Of a DNA stretch of 5,571 nt, positions 5,491 through 5,571 are shown in pieces. The notes beneath the pieces are model-generated. The model was not told the DNA's origin. It saw nothing but the letters and a program-made list of their open reading frames with translations, and ran no database searches. Origin of the DNA: Flavobacteriales bacterium. Lineage in GTDB: Bacteria > Bacteroidota > Bacteroidia > Flavobacteriales > BACL11. The DNA lies in the NCBI GenBank assembly GCA_018664745.1, contig JABJNS010000175.1:1-5571 (forward strand), written 5' to 3'. Made by a program: the position numbers and the translations under genes. Within the stretch, counting starts at the first letter, position 1, and each line of letters begins with the position of its first letter.

Positions 5491-5571
5491 CAGGATATGC
5501 TCTTTGTAAAAATTGCATTTCAGATAAAATAAATCCTAAGTATTCAGTATGTAAACCTTTTTTTCCTCCAG
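5477..5571 (-). CDS. paaC: PaaC, C-terminal fragment of the epoxidase structural subunit
   Basis: The last 30 codons of a gene that enters from the high-coordinate edge, in the only minus-strand frame that stays open: GGKKGLHTEYLGFILSEM, then QFLQRAYPDAKW and TAA at 5479-5477. The pattern H-T-E-(Y/H)-L-G and the tail EMQ(F/Y)LQRAYP-x2-W are characteristic of the C-terminus of PaaC. PaaC is the ferritin-like, catalytically inactive partner that binds the diiron subunit PaaA in the PaaABCE phenylacetyl-CoA epoxidase. Its end overlaps the paaD start by 14 bp. The presence of paaC here predicts that paaA and paaB lie just beyond this edge. Only the tail is visible, so nothing can be said of the rest of the subunit. 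Confidence 0.9.
   Translation of the reverse strand, partial: GGKKGLHTEYLGFILSEMQFLQRAYPDAKW

Overview
The window is a stretch of a phenylacetate (phenylacetyl-CoA) catabolic operon from an AT-rich member of the Bacteroidota, most likely a flavobacterium-like organism. The lineage is inferred from the low GC content, mostly absent Shine-Dalgarno sequences, a secreted protein whose signal peptide ends in GFG before a Gln (a common flavobacterial style), a tiny lipoprotein, and a DUF6428-type gene. The genus cannot be named from this sequence.

All supported genes lie on the minus strand, so the operon reads from high to low coordinates. In transcription order: the 3' end of paaC (ring-epoxidase structural subunit), paaD (metal-cluster assembly-like factor), a 56-bp gap holding a perfect hairpin against the next start codon, paaG (epoxide/enoyl-CoA isomerase), paaH (3-hydroxyadipyl-CoA dehydrogenase), paaI (hotdog thioesterase), a predicted 36-residue lipoprotein gene, paaJ (beta-ketoadipyl-CoA thiolase), a DUF6428-like gene with a CC-x4-CC tail, paaY (gamma-carbonic-anhydrase-fold thioesterase), and the 5' end of a gene for an unrecognised exported protein that leaves the window. 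Most junctions are overlaps or gaps of 0 to 56 bp. I found no convincing internal promoter or terminator, so one transcript is likely.

In the known pathway, PaaABCE epoxidises phenylacetyl-CoA, PaaG isomerises the epoxide to an oxepin, PaaZ (not in this window) opens the ring, and PaaJ, PaaF, PaaH and PaaJ again complete beta-oxidation to acetyl-CoA and succinyl-CoA. PaaI and PaaY are salvage thioesterases that free CoA from dead-end or toxic intermediates. PaaD is thought to help mature the epoxidase.

The core genes are orthodox. What deserves a second look is the set of passengers: the lipoprotein, the cysteine-tailed DUF6428 protein (a family I associate with arsenic loci), the exported protein coupled to paaY, and the hairpin before paaG. 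I see no clear sign of a wholly new system, mobile element, CRISPR array or RNA gene. No stretch over 300 bases lacks a gene.
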